Positions 7,705 through 17,023 of a stretch of DNA of 64,000 nucleotides are shown here, piece by piece (within the stretch, counting starts at the first letter, position 1; each line of letters opens with the position of its first letter). A model generated the notes under the pieces. That model saw nothing but the letters and a program-made list of their open reading frames with translations. It was not told the origin of the DNA and made no database searches. Origin of the DNA: Silicimonas sp. (GTDB lineage Bacteria > Pseudomonadota > Alphaproteobacteria > Rhodobacterales > Rhodobacteraceae); assembly GCA_022824315.1 (NCBI GenBank), contig JAJEAC010000048.1, forward strand, positions 1 through 64,000, read 5' to 3'. A program made the translations under genes and the position numbers.

Positions 7705-8703
7705 ATGTGCCGTGCGGAATTCGCGGTTCTTGTCGTGATCTCGGTTTCTGGGCCGGTCGCTCTGCTGGACGGTGCTTCGGCGCAGGCGATTGGCGAGAAG
7801 TGGCGCGGCCTGACGGTCACATCGGAATTTCGCTGCACACCCTATGATCGTCGGGACTATCCCTATCCGAGTTCGGTGGAGGCGGCTGTCATCGCATCAA
7901 TGGGCGGTCGTGTTTACGGTCCATATACCGGTCGCAGCTTTGCGAGTCGAAGTGAGACCGATGTGGAACACATCGTCGCCACATCCGAGGCGCATGACAG
8001 CGGGCTTTGCGCAGCCGAACCGGCAACCCGCCGACGCTTTTCCAAGGACCTGCTGAACCTGACCCTCGCCGCCCCGGAAGTGAACCGCTGTGGACACGGA
8101 GGCAAGTGCGGCTACGACGCCGGGGAGTGGCTGCCGCCTGGGAACGGCTGCTGGTTTGCCAACCGGGTCGTTGCTGTCAAGCAAAGGTACGGCCTTACGG
8201 TCGACAGAAAAGAGGCAGCAGCGCTTGAGCAGGTGCTGTCTGGCTGTTCGTCCACCGAAATGGTGTTTTCCGATGGAAAGGTTGTTCCGATCGGCAAAAC
8301 GCCGGCTGTGCAACAGAAAGGGCATTCCCACGACGCGGTTGGTGCACTCGGCCTGTATGACGACAATGGGAACGGGTGGATCACCTGCGCGGAGGCAAGA
8401 CGGCACGGCATCGCGCCGGTGCCGCGAGGCCATCCCGCCTACCGCTTCATGATGGATGCAGACAGCGATGGAGTCGTCTGCGAGACGCATGGAACAACGG
8501 TGCCTGCGGCCAGGAAACCGGCCGCCCGACAGACTGGGAAATCCGGCGGCGCAGATGGTGCGCTCGGCCTGTATGACGACAATGGGAACGGGTGGATCAC
8601 CTGCGCGGAGGCAAGACGACACGGCATCGCGCCGGTGCCGCGCGGCCATCCTGCCTACAGGTTCATGACGGACGGAGACGGAGACGGAGTCGTTTGCGAG
8701 TAG
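7705..8703 (+). CDS. Secreted HNH-family nuclease with two C-terminal excalibur calcium-binding repeats
   Basis: 332 residues from ATG 7705, chosen because it starts a signal peptide of about 26 residues (MCRAEFAVLVVISVSG, cleavage near ASA/QA). The HNH core has DVEHIV (Glu88/His89), followed by NLTLAAPEVNRCG and DAGEWLPPGNGCWFANR, then VKQRYGLTVD. This is the pattern of exported HNH nucleases of the DUF1524-like type. Two excalibur modules follow, each with a DxNxNG calcium loop, a central Cys and a terminal DSDGVVC/DGDGVVC loop. They are almost identical at the DNA level with a 216-bp period. The predicted role is a periplasmic or extracellular calcium-dependent nuclease for nutrient acquisition or competition. 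No immunity gene is obvious. Confidence 0.8.
   Translation: MCRAEFAVLVVISVSGPVALLDGASAQAIGEKWRGLTVTSEFRCTPYDRRDYPYPSSVEAAVIASMGGRVYGPYTGRSFASRSETDVEHIVATSEAHDSGLCAAEPATRRRFSKDLLNLTLAAPEVNRCGHGGKCGYDAGEWLPPGNGCWFANRVVAVKQRYGLTVDRKEAAALEQVLSGCSSTEMVFSDGKVVPIGKTPAVQQKGHSHDAVGALGLYDDNGNGWITCAEARRHGIAPVPRGHPAYRFMMDADSDGVVCETHGTTVPAARKPAARQTGKSGGADGALGLYDDNGNGWITCAEARRHGIAPVPRGHPAYRFMTDGDGDGVVCE
8341..8484 (+). repeat. Direct repeat copy 1 (excalibur module)
   Basis: The 144-bp unit begins GGTGCACTCGGCCTG and encodes LGLYDDNGNGWITC through DSDGVVCE. It matches 8557-8700 with few differences, mostly silent, at an offset of exactly 216 bp (72 codons). Confidence 0.9.
8557..8700 (+). repeat. Direct repeat copy 2 (excalibur module)
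   Basis: Second copy of the 144-bp module, ending one codon before the stop at 8701-8703. The near-identity at DNA level indicates recent tandem duplication or gene conversion. Confidence 0.9.
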
Positions 8704-8853
8704 GTCATCCTTCGGCTGGATGAATCTCCATGAACATTTGGTCGACGCGCGGACCTGACAATGGCGGCGAGTTCGCGTGCCGAGACAGGATTCGGACAGG
8801 TTGGCGGAAACTCGGAGGATTCCTCGAGTTCGCGTGTGCACACATTGGGTGAA

Positions 8854-11800
8854 TCACATCGGCCAAGGATCGGATTCGGCCAGAAGCGCTGCATTTCCGC
8901 CGCTGGCGGTCGTGTCGATGCAAATGCTGCGTTCGTTGCAAAACGCGATCGGACCGCCCAATTCGGAGACGAGAGGGACAATGGGACCGTCGCGTGCCGC
9001 AAGTGCCTTTCGCAACTCGAATCTGGCATCTTCCGGCAGTGAGGCAGCGGCAATGGCGTCAATCGGCAGGGAGGCTAGGGATGAGAGATCCTCGACACTG
9101 CCCTCAAGAATCCGAATCGGCAGGCCCGAGCCGGACAGGCGCTTCAGTGCCTGGATCCCGGTTTCGGAAACAACCACGACCCGGTTCCCGGCCGTGAGTG
9201 CCTGTACCGCTTGGGCAAGGATTGCCCCTGCGCCCGGGCCGAGGCAAAGAACCGTCCCCTTCGGCCGAAGTTCCAGTTGGTTGGATTCCCCGGTTGGTCC
9301 CGGCAGGTCGAGTGGGCCGGAATCGAGGGCTGCCGTCGCGGACACGCTGGCCCTTGAGCCTTCTCGCAGCGCCGCGCGAATGAGAGCCATGCGCTCAGCG
9401 GGTTTCGGGACGGGTGCGGATGCGAGGTGCTTGATCGCTTCGCCGATCTTTCCCGAACCGACGGGTTTGCCGGGACGGTCCACCTCTCCGGGATGCCGTG
9501 GTCCGATGCACAATCGCGAGAGATAGTGCGGGCCGCCCGCCTTGGGACCGGTTCCCGATAACCCGTGTCCTCCAAATGGTTGTGAACCGACCACGGCGCC
9601 CACCTGGTCCCTGTTCACGTAAACGTTGCCTACGCTTATGCGATCCAGAATGCGTTGCACGCGACGGTCGATCCGCGAATGCAGGCCGAAGGTGAGCCCG
9701 AAGCCCTTCGCGCTTATGCTGTTGACAACCTGGTCAATCTGATCGCCCTCGAAGCGCGCGATATGCAGGACCGGGCCGAACACCTCGCGCTCGACATCCT
9801 CAATTCCGTTAACGCGAATCAAGGTCGGCGGAACAAGCAACCCGCTTGCCGGCACTGGCATCCGCTTGATGACCCGACCCTTGGTTGCCTGTGCATCAAT
9901 ATAGGCAGTAATGCTCTCGTGGGCGGCGGCGTCGATAACCGGCCCGATGTCGGTTTCGAGTTGCCTTGGATCACCGATCACGAGCGCGTCGATCGCGCCT
10001 TCGAGCATCTGGACGAGTTCGGCCTCGATGTCTGCCTGCACGTAGAGTACCCTGAGCGCCGAACAACGCTGGCCGGATGACTGAAATGCGCTGCGGACGA
10101 TGTCGCGCGTGGCCTGCTCGAGCAGCGCGGTGGAATCTACGATCATCGCGTTCATGCCGCCCGTCTCTGCGACCAGCAGGGCATCAGGCGCCGTCTTGGC
10201 CAACTGGCGATTGATGATGTGCGCGGTTTCGGTCGAGCCCGTGAAGCAGACACCGCCGATGCGGGAATCTGCGGTCAGGGCGGCGCCTATCCCGGAACCT
10301 TCCCCGGGCAGCAACTGGATCGCGCTGTCCGGCACGCCGGCCTCGCGCATCCAGGCTGTCGCGCGCGCCGCGATCAGCGGCGTCTGCTCGGCGGGCTTCG
10401 CTATGACCGCATTGCCGGTGGCCAGCGCCGCGGCGATCTGGCCGGTGAAGATTGCCAGCGGAAAATTCCACGGGCTGATGCAGACAATGACGCCGCGCGC
10501 CGTACTGCCGTCTCCCGCCCGTTCGGCCCCGTCCGCATAGTACCGCAGGAAATCCACGGCCTCACGAGTTTCAGCCACCGCGTCGATGAGCGTTTTCCCG
10601 GCCTCGCGCGCCAGAAGGGCGAATGTCTCGGCGGCATTGGCTTCGTAGAGGTCGGCGACCCGGCGCAGGACTTCTGCGCGCCTGCATGCTCCCAGGGACT
10701 CCCAGGCGGGTTGTGCCTCGATGGCCGCCGCCACGGACCCCTCGGCATGGTCGGGATGCGTTTCGACAACCTTTCCGACCACGTCATTCGGGTCGGCAGG
10801 GTTGATGACGTCGCGTGTCTCGCCGTCATGCGTGAACGGCGAATGCGGCTCGGCGCGCCATTGGAAGGGAGCCTGAAACGGCTCTCGCCCGGCGTCGATC
10901 ATGGCGAGATCTAGCGGATCCGCAATGTCCCAGCCCTTGCTGTTCAGTCGAGGTGCGTAGATGTCCGACGGTTTCGGTATGGCCGGGTTCGGGGCGAAAC
11001 CGCCCGTTTCGGCCGCGGCGACCGGATCGCGGGCGATTTCTTCTGCGGAGACCGAGGAGTCGACGATTTGATGGACGAATGAGGAATTCGCCCCGTTTTC
11101 CAGGAGTCGCCGGACCAGGTAGGCCAGCAGATCCTTGTGGGTGCCGACCGGTGCATAGATGCGGCAGCGCGTGCCTTCGGCGTGTCGAACTACCTCGTGA
11201 AGCGCGTCGCCCATGCCGTGAAGCCTCTGGAACTCGAACGACGATCGATCTCCGTCGGCCATGTGCAGGATCGCGGCGACGGAATGGGCGTTGTGAGTCG
11301 CAAACTGCGGATATATTCGGTCTTTCATGGCAAGGAGCCTTCGCGCTCCGGCCAGAAAGCTGATGTCCGTATGCGGTTTCCGAGTGAAGACCGGATAGTC
11401 CTTCAGCCCAAGCACCTGAGCGCGCTTGATTTCCGTGTCCCAATAGGCGCCCTTGACGAGGCGGACCATAATTCGCCGATCAAGTCTGGCTGAAAGGTCG
11501 TAGAGCCAGTCGATGGTTGGCATTGCATGGCGCCCGTAGGCCTGCACGACCACGCCGAATCCGTCCCAGTCCGCAAGCGCAGGATCGGCAAGCACGCGCT
11601 CGGTCACGTCCAGCGAAAGATCCAGCCGATCTGCCTCTTCCGCGTCGATGTTGAGCCCGATGTCCGCTTCCGCTGCTGCCAATGCCAAGGGCAGAAGGCG
11701 TTCGGTCATCTCCGGCAACATCGTCCCTGCCTGACTTCGCTCATATCGCGGATGCAGCGCCGACAGCTTTACGGATATGCCTGGATTGTCGCGGACTTCG

Positions 11801-12471
11801 TCGGCTCCTGCCTGACGTCCGATCGCGGAAATCGCCGCTTGGTAGGCTGCGCGGTAGCGTTCGGCGTCGCGTTCCGTCCGGGCAGCTTCGCCCAGCATGT
11901 CGAAGGAATAGGTGCAGTCTTGGCCCGACACCGTTGCGCCGCGGTCGATGGCGCTCTCGATGGTCTCGCCAAGAACGAACTGCGTGCCCATCTCCGCCAT
12001 CGCGTGCCCGACGGCGGCGCGAACCACGGGTTCGCCCAGGCGGCGCACGAGGCCGTGGAGCGTACCGACAACGCCCTCCTCGTCATCATCAAGAATCCGA
12101 CCCGTCAGCATCAAGGCCCAAGTTGAGGCGTTGACAAGAATGGAGCCGGAATCGCCGACATGTGCCGCCCAGTCATGGGGCGTGATCTTGTCGCGGATCA
12201 GTTCGTCGACCGTCTTTGCGTCCGGGACCCGAAGCATCGCTTCCGCAAGGCACATGAGCGCAACGCCCTCTTTGGTCGAGAGCCCGTATTCGGCCAGGAA
12301 TGCCTCCATCCTGCCTGCGTGGCCGCTGGCGCGCACCTTTTCGACAAGGCCGGTCGCATGCCTGCCGATGGTGGCCCGATCGTTGGCGTCAAGTCCGACC
12401 GCCTCGACCAGGCTGCGGACCAGCGCCGACTCCTCAGTCAGGCGTGATGCCCGAATCTTGTCGCGGCTCAC
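8854..12471 (-). CDS. putA: Bifunctional proline dehydrogenase/L-glutamate gamma-semialdehyde dehydrogenase
   Basis: 1205 residues. It oxidises proline to glutamate in two channelled steps at the membrane: FAD-dependent proline dehydrogenase, then NAD-dependent P5C dehydrogenase. The N-terminal helical arm (1-130) is followed by the PRODH barrel (about 170-470; NPGISVKLSALHPRYE, MVRLVKGAYWDTEIK, ATHNAHSV). The aldehyde dehydrogenase domain (about 530-990) has GVIVCISPWNFPLAIFTG, CFTGSTETAH, VAETGGMNAMIVD and the catalytic Cys803 in SSGQRCSALR. A conserved C-terminal domain follows. There is no ribbon-helix-helix domain at the N-terminus, so it should not autoregulate its own promoter as the trifunctional E. 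coli protein does. It is monocistronic, with no adjacent putR visible. Confidence 0.97.
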   Translation of the reverse strand: MSRDKIRASRLTEESALVRSLVEAVGLDANDRATIGRHATGLVEKVRASGHAGRMEAFLAEYGLSTKEGVALMCLAEAMLRVPDAKTVDELIRDKITPHDWAAHVGDSGSILVNASTWALMLTGRILDDDEEGVVGTLHGLVRRLGEPVVRAAVGHAMAEMGTQFVLGETIESAIDRGATVSGQDCTYSFDMLGEAARTERDAERYRAAYQAAISAIGRQAGADEVRDNPGISVKLSALHPRYERSQAGTMLPEMTERLLPLALAAAEADIGLNIDAEEADRLDLSLDVTERVLADPALADWDGFGVVVQAYGRHAMPTIDWLYDLSARLDRRIMVRLVKGAYWDTEIKRAQVLGLKDYPVFTRKPHTDISFLAGARRLLAMKDRIYPQFATHNAHSVAAILHMADGDRSSFEFQRLHGMGDALHEVVRHAEGTRCRIYAPVGTHKDLLAYLVRRLLENGANSSFVHQIVDSSVSAEEIARDPVAAAETGGFAPNPAIPKPSDIYAPRLNSKGWDIADPLDLAMIDAGREPFQAPFQWRAEPHSPFTHDGETRDVINPADPNDVVGKVVETHPDHAEGSVAAAIEAQPAWESLGACRRAEVLRRVADLYEANAAETFALLAREAGKTLIDAVAETREAVDFLRYYADGAERAGDGSTARGVIVCISPWNFPLAIFTGQIAAALATGNAVIAKPAEQTPLIAARATAWMREAGVPDSAIQLLPGEGSGIGAALTADSRIGGVCFTGSTETAHIINRQLAKTAPDALLVAETGGMNAMIVDSTALLEQATRDIVRSAFQSSGQRCSALRVLYVQADIEAELVQMLEGAIDALVIGDPRQLETDIGPVIDAAAHESITAYIDAQATKGRVIKRMPVPASGLLVPPTLIRVNGIEDVEREVFGPVLHIARFEGDQIDQVVNSISAKGFGLTFGLHSRIDRRVQRILDRISVGNVYVNRDQVGAVVGSQPFGGHGLSGTGPKAGGPHYLSRLCIGPRHPGEVDRPGKPVGSGKIGEAIKHLASAPVPKPAERMALIRAALREGSRASVSATAALDSGPLDLPGPTGESNQLELRPKGTVLCLGPGAGAILAQAVQALTAGNRVVVVSETGIQALKRLSGSGLPIRILEGSVEDLSSLASLPIDAIAAASLPEDARFELRKALAARDGPIVPLVSELGGPIAFCNERSICIDTTASGGNAALLAESDPWPM

Positions 12472-12891
12472 GTCAACTCTCCGCCGGGGGCCGGACCGGC
12501 ATCTGCCCGATGCCGAAACGGCCCTGTCCGGGTTGGCAAGGCTGTCTCCGGTGCCATGGCCAAAAAGTACAGCAGGCCATTGGTCACCGCAAATGCCAAT
12601 GGCAACGCGGGATGGTGAAGCTCGCTGGACGGAACGACGCCTCCATTCTGAAACCTGTCAGCTCCGGAGCAAGCCTCGCAAAGGCATCTGTTGAACCCGA
12701 ATGGACCCAAACGCGATAGTCCTTGTTGTTGGTCTTGCCGCTCTCGTCTTCGTCTCAACCGCACCGGCAGGCGGGATCGGTCGTATCCGGACTTCACCCA
12801 TGCGGCAATTTGCATGAGCAGTTCGCCGTTGCCCAAGAGCGTGTCCCGTTGCAAGGGCCGGGCAATCTGCATCGGCCGCGACATCCGGGTA
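12472..12891. other. Gene-poor stretch between putA and the ABC permease
   Basis: 420 bp. It must contain the putA promoter on the minus strand. Apart from a weak 38-codon plus-strand ORF (12701-12817) I see no gene, strong repeat or structured RNA. Confidence 0.4.
12701..12817 (+). CDS. Possible 38-residue hydrophobic peptide
   Basis: The ORF begins ATGGACCCAAACGCGATAGT and encodes one hydrophobic segment (AIVLVVGLAALVFVSTAPAG) followed by a short basic tail. It resembles a single-span small membrane protein or an orphaned signal peptide. No good Shine-Dalgarno sequence is seen and homologues are unknown to me, so it may be chance. Confidence 0.15.
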   Translation: MDPNAIVLVVGLAALVFVSTAPAGGIGRIRTSPMRQFA

Positions 12892-13830
12892 TCAGCGACG
12901 CGCTTGGCCGATTGCGCTCACGCCTATGGCCGCGAGGATGACCAGCCCCGTGGTCAGGTCACGGAAGAAGGGATCCGCATTCAGGATGTTGAAGCCGTTG
13001 TTGATGAGCGCAAGCAGGAAGACCCCGGCCAGCGAACGCCAGACGGCGCCTTGTCCGCCATAGATGCTGGTGCCACCGAGTATCACTGCGGCAATGGCCT
13101 GCAGTTCCATCCCCTGACCCGCGGATGCCTGGCCCAAGGCCACCCGGCTCGTCGTGATGATCGAGGCGAGACCCGCGGCAAGTCCTGCAAGCGCAAAGGT
13201 TGCGATCTTGATCCGGTGGGTGCGAATGCCTGAGAGGATTGCGGCCTCTTCGTTGCCGCCCACGGAGAAGATGCGGCGGCCAAAGGTGGTGCGGGTCAGA
13301 AGGAAGGTGAGAATCAGGGCGAAGGCAACCATGATCCAGATCGAGTTGAACACGCCAAGGAATTTCCCTCGGCCGAGCCAAATGTACGAATCGATGCGCA
13401 CCGAGATCAGGCGCCCGTCGGAGATGACGATGGCGACACCCTTGAAGATCAGGCTGGTTGCGATGGTCGCGAGGAAGGAGTGCACGTTGAGCCGGGTAAT
13501 CACAATGCCGTTTACCATGCCGAGGACCAGGCCGATCAGTGGTGCGAGAAGGAGCCCCAGGTAAGGATCGATGTGGAGGGCAATCCATGCGGATGTGACT
13601 GAACCCACGGCAAAGATCGCACCGACCGAAAGGTCGAATCCACCCACGATTATCACCAATGTCATGGCTGATGCCATGATCGCCAGCGGAGCGTTTTGAT
13701 TCAGGATGTTGAGGAAGTTGCGCAGGGTCAGAAAGCTGTCGGACAGGACCGAAAGCGTGACCATGAGCGCGACGATCAGGATGAGAACGGCGTAGGTCTG
13801 AAAGAACCTGAGCACCTGCGCACGGGTCAT
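12892..13830 (-). CDS. Ribose-type (RbsC-like) ABC transporter permease
   Basis: 312 residues with about 8-10 membrane helices. It has the BPD_transp_2 family features LVIIVGGFDLSVGAI near the N-terminal third and VILGGTSIYGGQGAVWRSLAG near the C-terminus. It is the last gene of the minus-strand unit SBP-hyuA-hyuB-ATPase-permease, with a 4-nt ATGA overlap to the ATPase. The partner ATPase is of the duplicated RbsA/MglA type. The substrate is inferred only from the interleaved hydantoinase genes: probably a cyclic amide, hydantoin or oxoproline rather than a sugar. Confidence 0.88.
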   Translation of the reverse strand: MTRAQVLRFFQTYAVLILIVALMVTLSVLSDSFLTLRNFLNILNQNAPLAIMASAMTLVIIVGGFDLSVGAIFAVGSVTSAWIALHIDPYLGLLLAPLIGLVLGMVNGIVITRLNVHSFLATIATSLIFKGVAIVISDGRLISVRIDSYIWLGRGKFLGVFNSIWIMVAFALILTFLLTRTTFGRRIFSVGGNEEAAILSGIRTHRIKIATFALAGLAAGLASIITTSRVALGQASAGQGMELQAIAAVILGGTSIYGGQGAVWRSLAGVFLLALINNGFNILNADPFFRDLTTGLVILAAIGVSAIGQARR

Positions 13831-15326
13831 GTCGAGACTCCCTCAAGGCTTTGATGCCGGAAGAGTGCAGCCAGGATTTCGCTCTCGGACACGGCATCGG
13901 GGTCGATTTCCTGCACGAGACGTCCGCGATCAACCAGCCATGCACGGTGTGCGAGGCCGAGGACCTCTTCGATTTCCGACGAGATCAACAGGACCGCACT
14001 GCCGCTTGCCGCAAGGTCGCAGATTGCCGCATGGATTGTCTCGCGTGCGCCGACGTCGACACCGCGCGAGGGCTCGTCAAGGATCACCAGTTTGGGATCG
14101 CCCTCCAGCCATTTGGCCAGCAGCACCTTCTGCTGATTGCCACCCGAGTAGCGTGACACATCGCCATCGACAATTGCGGGACGCACGCTGAACCTGTCAA
14201 TCAATTCACGCGCGCGCCGCCGCTCACGCCGCGTCGCCATGACGCCGAACCGGGCGAATCGTCGCAGATGAGGCAGGATGATGTTGGCGCGCACCGGCAT
14301 GCTCATTACCAACCCCTGCCTGCGCCTGTCCTCGGGAACCATAACGATCCCGGCCTCGGTCGCGGCGCGGATCGTGTGGTCGAGCTTGCGGCCAAGAAAC
14401 GCGATTTCGCCTGTCGCCCGATCCGCGCCAATGATTGCACGTGCAATCTCGGAACGGCCAGAGCCCACGAGCCCGATCAATCCCATGATCTCGCCGGCGC
14501 GAATGTCGAGCGCCTCCACGTCGACCCCGTTGCCCTTGAGCTTTCGCACCGAAAGCGCAAGCTCCGCAACGACCTTGCGCTTCGGCGGGTAGAGCGTTTC
14601 GGTTCTTTGCACGCCCAGCATCGCGCTGACCAGGTCTTGCTTGCTCAATCCCGTGCTGCTCTCGGTCATGACATGTCGGCCGTCGCGAAGGATCGTAATG
14701 CGGTCGCAGATCTCGAGCACGTGATCGAGAAAGTGACTCACGTAAATGACTGTGCGCCCTTCTTCGCGCAGCCGCGCCATGATCCGATGAAGTTGCTCGA
14801 TTTCCTCGCTTGAGAGCGACGAAGTAGGCTCGTCCATGATGATCACCCGTGCCTCACGTGCCAGTGCGCGCAGGATCTCGATCTTCTGTTGGTCGGCAAT
14901 CGGCAATTCGACCGTGAGTGCGTGCGGGTCCAGCCTGAGGCCGCTGGACTGCATCAATCCTTCGAGCCGTTCGGCCTCGTTGCGGTGCAGGACGCCCCAG
15001 CGGTGCTCTTCCAGCCCCATGAACACGTTTTCGGCCACCGCAAGGTGAGGCACCAGCTGCAGCTCCTGGTGCATGATCGCGACACCATGGGCAAGTGCTG
15101 TCGGCGGATCCCAGTGGCCGATGCCTTGACCGAAGACGGCCAGCGAGCCGCTGCTGGCCTGGTAGTACCCACCCAGCACCTTGCCGAGTGTCGATTTGCC
15201 GGCGCCGTTCTCGCCGATGAGCCCGTGAATTGAACCGGCGGCGATTTCGACGTCGATGCCCGAAAGCACTTCGACGTCGCCGAAGCGTACCGTGATCCCT
15301 TCCGCTTTCAGGGCAGGCTGCGTCAT
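13827..15326 (-). CDS. Ribose-type (RbsA-like) ABC transporter ATPase with two ATP-binding cassettes
   Basis: 499 residues, the normal length for the family. The first cassette has Walker A GENGAGKSTLGK and Walker B VIIMDEPTSSLSSEEI. The second has the degenerate Walker A typical of this family (GLVGSGRSEIAR), the signature YSGGNQQKVLLAKWL and Walker B LVILDEPSRGVDVGA. The asymmetric active-site arrangement fits known RbsA/MglA/XylG proteins. It overlaps hyuB upstream and the permease downstream by 4 nt each, so the subunits and enzymes are translationally coupled. Confidence 0.93.
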   Translation of the reverse strand: MTQPALKAEGITVRFGDVEVLSGIDVEIAAGSIHGLIGENGAGKSTLGKVLGGYYQASSGSLAVFGQGIGHWDPPTALAHGVAIMHQELQLVPHLAVAENVFMGLEEHRWGVLHRNEAERLEGLMQSSGLRLDPHALTVELPIADQQKIEILRALAREARVIIMDEPTSSLSSEEIEQLHRIMARLREEGRTVIYVSHFLDHVLEICDRITILRDGRHVMTESSTGLSKQDLVSAMLGVQRTETLYPPKRKVVAELALSVRKLKGNGVDVEALDIRAGEIMGLIGLVGSGRSEIARAIIGADRATGEIAFLGRKLDHTIRAATEAGIVMVPEDRRRQGLVMSMPVRANIILPHLRRFARFGVMATRRERRRARELIDRFSVRPAIVDGDVSRYSGGNQQKVLLAKWLEGDPKLVILDEPSRGVDVGARETIHAAICDLAASGSAVLLISSEIEEVLGLAHRAWLVDRGRLVQEIDPDAVSESEILAALFRHQSLEGVST

Positions 15327-17023
15327 CGCGGCAACGATGCAGCCTCATCCAAGGTTCCGTCCGCCTCGACCGCGACCCCGTAGTCACGCCGCGCAGCCGT
15401 CGGGGTAAGGAATCCCTTCCTCACGTCTCGTGCCACCTCTTCGTGCGGGCGCTGCATCGGGTCGCCATTGCCACCGCCACCGCCAGTCTTCGTCTCGACG
15501 ATCGTGCCGGCGCCAAGGCCGCGTGCCGCCATTTTCAGGAGCGATTCCCGCTTGCCGTCGGGTTGGGTGATCGTCACCTCGGGCCCCGCTCCGTCGCCAC
15601 CGCCATTCAGGCCCCAGGCCGGCGTGTGCGAACGTTCGAACCAGATCGCGCCGAAGCAGTCTTCAAGCGCATGATAGCGGCGCACGACGCCACAGCCACC
15701 GCGCCAGCGCCCGGGACCGCCGCTGTCGGGACGAATGGAGAACTCTTCGAGACGGATCGGGAACTTGGTTTCCATCACCTCAGCTGGAATGTTGCGGAAT
15801 CCACCGTTCACCAGGTTGATCAACGCGCTTTCCCCGTCGCCATCGGCGCGGCCACCCCAGCCGCCGGCCGTCGGTTCGATCGACATCCATTGCCCGCGCC
15901 GTTCGTCCACCGAGAAAAATCCCGCCACCATGGAGTCGCCGTAATGAGCCGCGGTCGAACGCTCGGGCATGGCCTCGCTGAGGCATGAGATGAAGAGGTC
16001 GGCCAGGAGCCCCAGACCGGTGAAATACCACTCGCAGGCTGCCGGCTCCTTGGCATTGAACATGCAGTCCTCGGGCAGAACGACTGTCATGGTCTCGAAG
16101 GAGCCGCCGGTGATGGCCCGATCGGGGTTGATCATCGTCTTGTAGGCGAGCCTCAGGAGGCTCTCCGTCTGGCTCGCACCGCAATTGACCGAGCCTGGCA
16201 CCGGACCGGAGGTTCCGGTGAGATCGACGATCACTTCTTCGCCCCTCACGGTGAGTGTCAGCGCAACCTTGATCGGTTCCTTGCCGACCCCGTCGTCGTC
16301 GAGATAGCCCTCGCGCGACCACGTTCCGTCCGTGATCGCGGCGATCGCCGCGCGATCAAGCCGGCGCGCCTGCTCGAATATGTCATGACAGGCGGCACGA
16401 TAGGTTTCGGCCCCGATCCGGTCGAGCAGCTGGGCGAGCCGCCGTTCGCCGGTGCGGATCGCCGCGATCTGGGCGCCGAGATCGCCGATCGTGGCGTCCT
16501 TGAACCGCGTGTTCAGCCGAAAGTGGTCGTACCATTCGCGGATGGGTTCACCTCGCGACACGATCCTTGTCGGCCCGAGCCTCAATCCTTCCTGGAAGAT
16601 GTTCATCGAACCCATGACCGAGCCCGGATCCATGGCGCCGATATCGTTCCAATGCGCCCGGGCTGCGCCGAAGCCTACAAGCTCTCCATGAAAGAAGATC
16701 GGTCCGATGGCAGTGATGTCGTGAAGGTGCGTGCCCTGCATGTAGCTGTCGTTCATCACGAAGATGTCGCCTTCGCAAATGTCGTCGCTGTAATAGTCCT
16801 TGACGTGGTTCACGCAGACATCGATGGCACCTATGAAGAGGGGCACGCCGGTCGACTGGCCGAGCATGTTGCCTTGCTCGTCCATCAGCGCCACTGCCGA
16901 ATCCTTGCCCTCGTATATCACCGCTGAATGGGCCGAGCGCCAGAGCGAGGCATTCATGTCCTCGGCGCAGGAAATCACGAAATTGCGCACCACTTCGGTG
17001 GTCACCGGATCGGCCTTGCTCAC
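15323..17023 (-). CDS. hyuB: Hydantoinase B/oxoprolinase family protein
   Basis: 566 residues. This is the B subunit of the ATP-dependent cyclic amidohydrolases (N-methylhydantoinase, 5-oxoprolinase, caprolactamase). Landmarks are the N-terminal DPVTTEVVRNFVISCAEDM, the segment GQSTGVPLFIGAIDVC, the metal-site region FVMNDSYMQGTHLHDITAIGP and the C-terminal LEEFSIRPDSGGPGRWRGG with a glycine-rich GGGGGNGDP. It overlaps hyuA by 4 nt. HyuA and HyuB together would hydrolyse an internal amide bond with ATP; which ring compound is used cannot be decided from the sequence. Confidence 0.92.
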   Translation of the reverse strand: MSKADPVTTEVVRNFVISCAEDMNASLWRSAHSAVIYEGKDSAVALMDEQGNMLGQSTGVPLFIGAIDVCVNHVKDYYSDDICEGDIFVMNDSYMQGTHLHDITAIGPIFFHGELVGFGAARAHWNDIGAMDPGSVMGSMNIFQEGLRLGPTRIVSRGEPIREWYDHFRLNTRFKDATIGDLGAQIAAIRTGERRLAQLLDRIGAETYRAACHDIFEQARRLDRAAIAAITDGTWSREGYLDDDGVGKEPIKVALTLTVRGEEVIVDLTGTSGPVPGSVNCGASQTESLLRLAYKTMINPDRAITGGSFETMTVVLPEDCMFNAKEPAACEWYFTGLGLLADLFISCLSEAMPERSTAAHYGDSMVAGFFSVDERRGQWMSIEPTAGGWGGRADGDGESALINLVNGGFRNIPAEVMETKFPIRLEEFSIRPDSGGPGRWRGGCGVVRRYHALEDCFGAIWFERSHTPAWGLNGGGDGAGPEVTITQPDGKRESLLKMAARGLGAGTIVETKTGGGGGNGDPMQRPHEEVARDVRKGFLTPTAARRDYGVAVEADGTLDEAASLPR

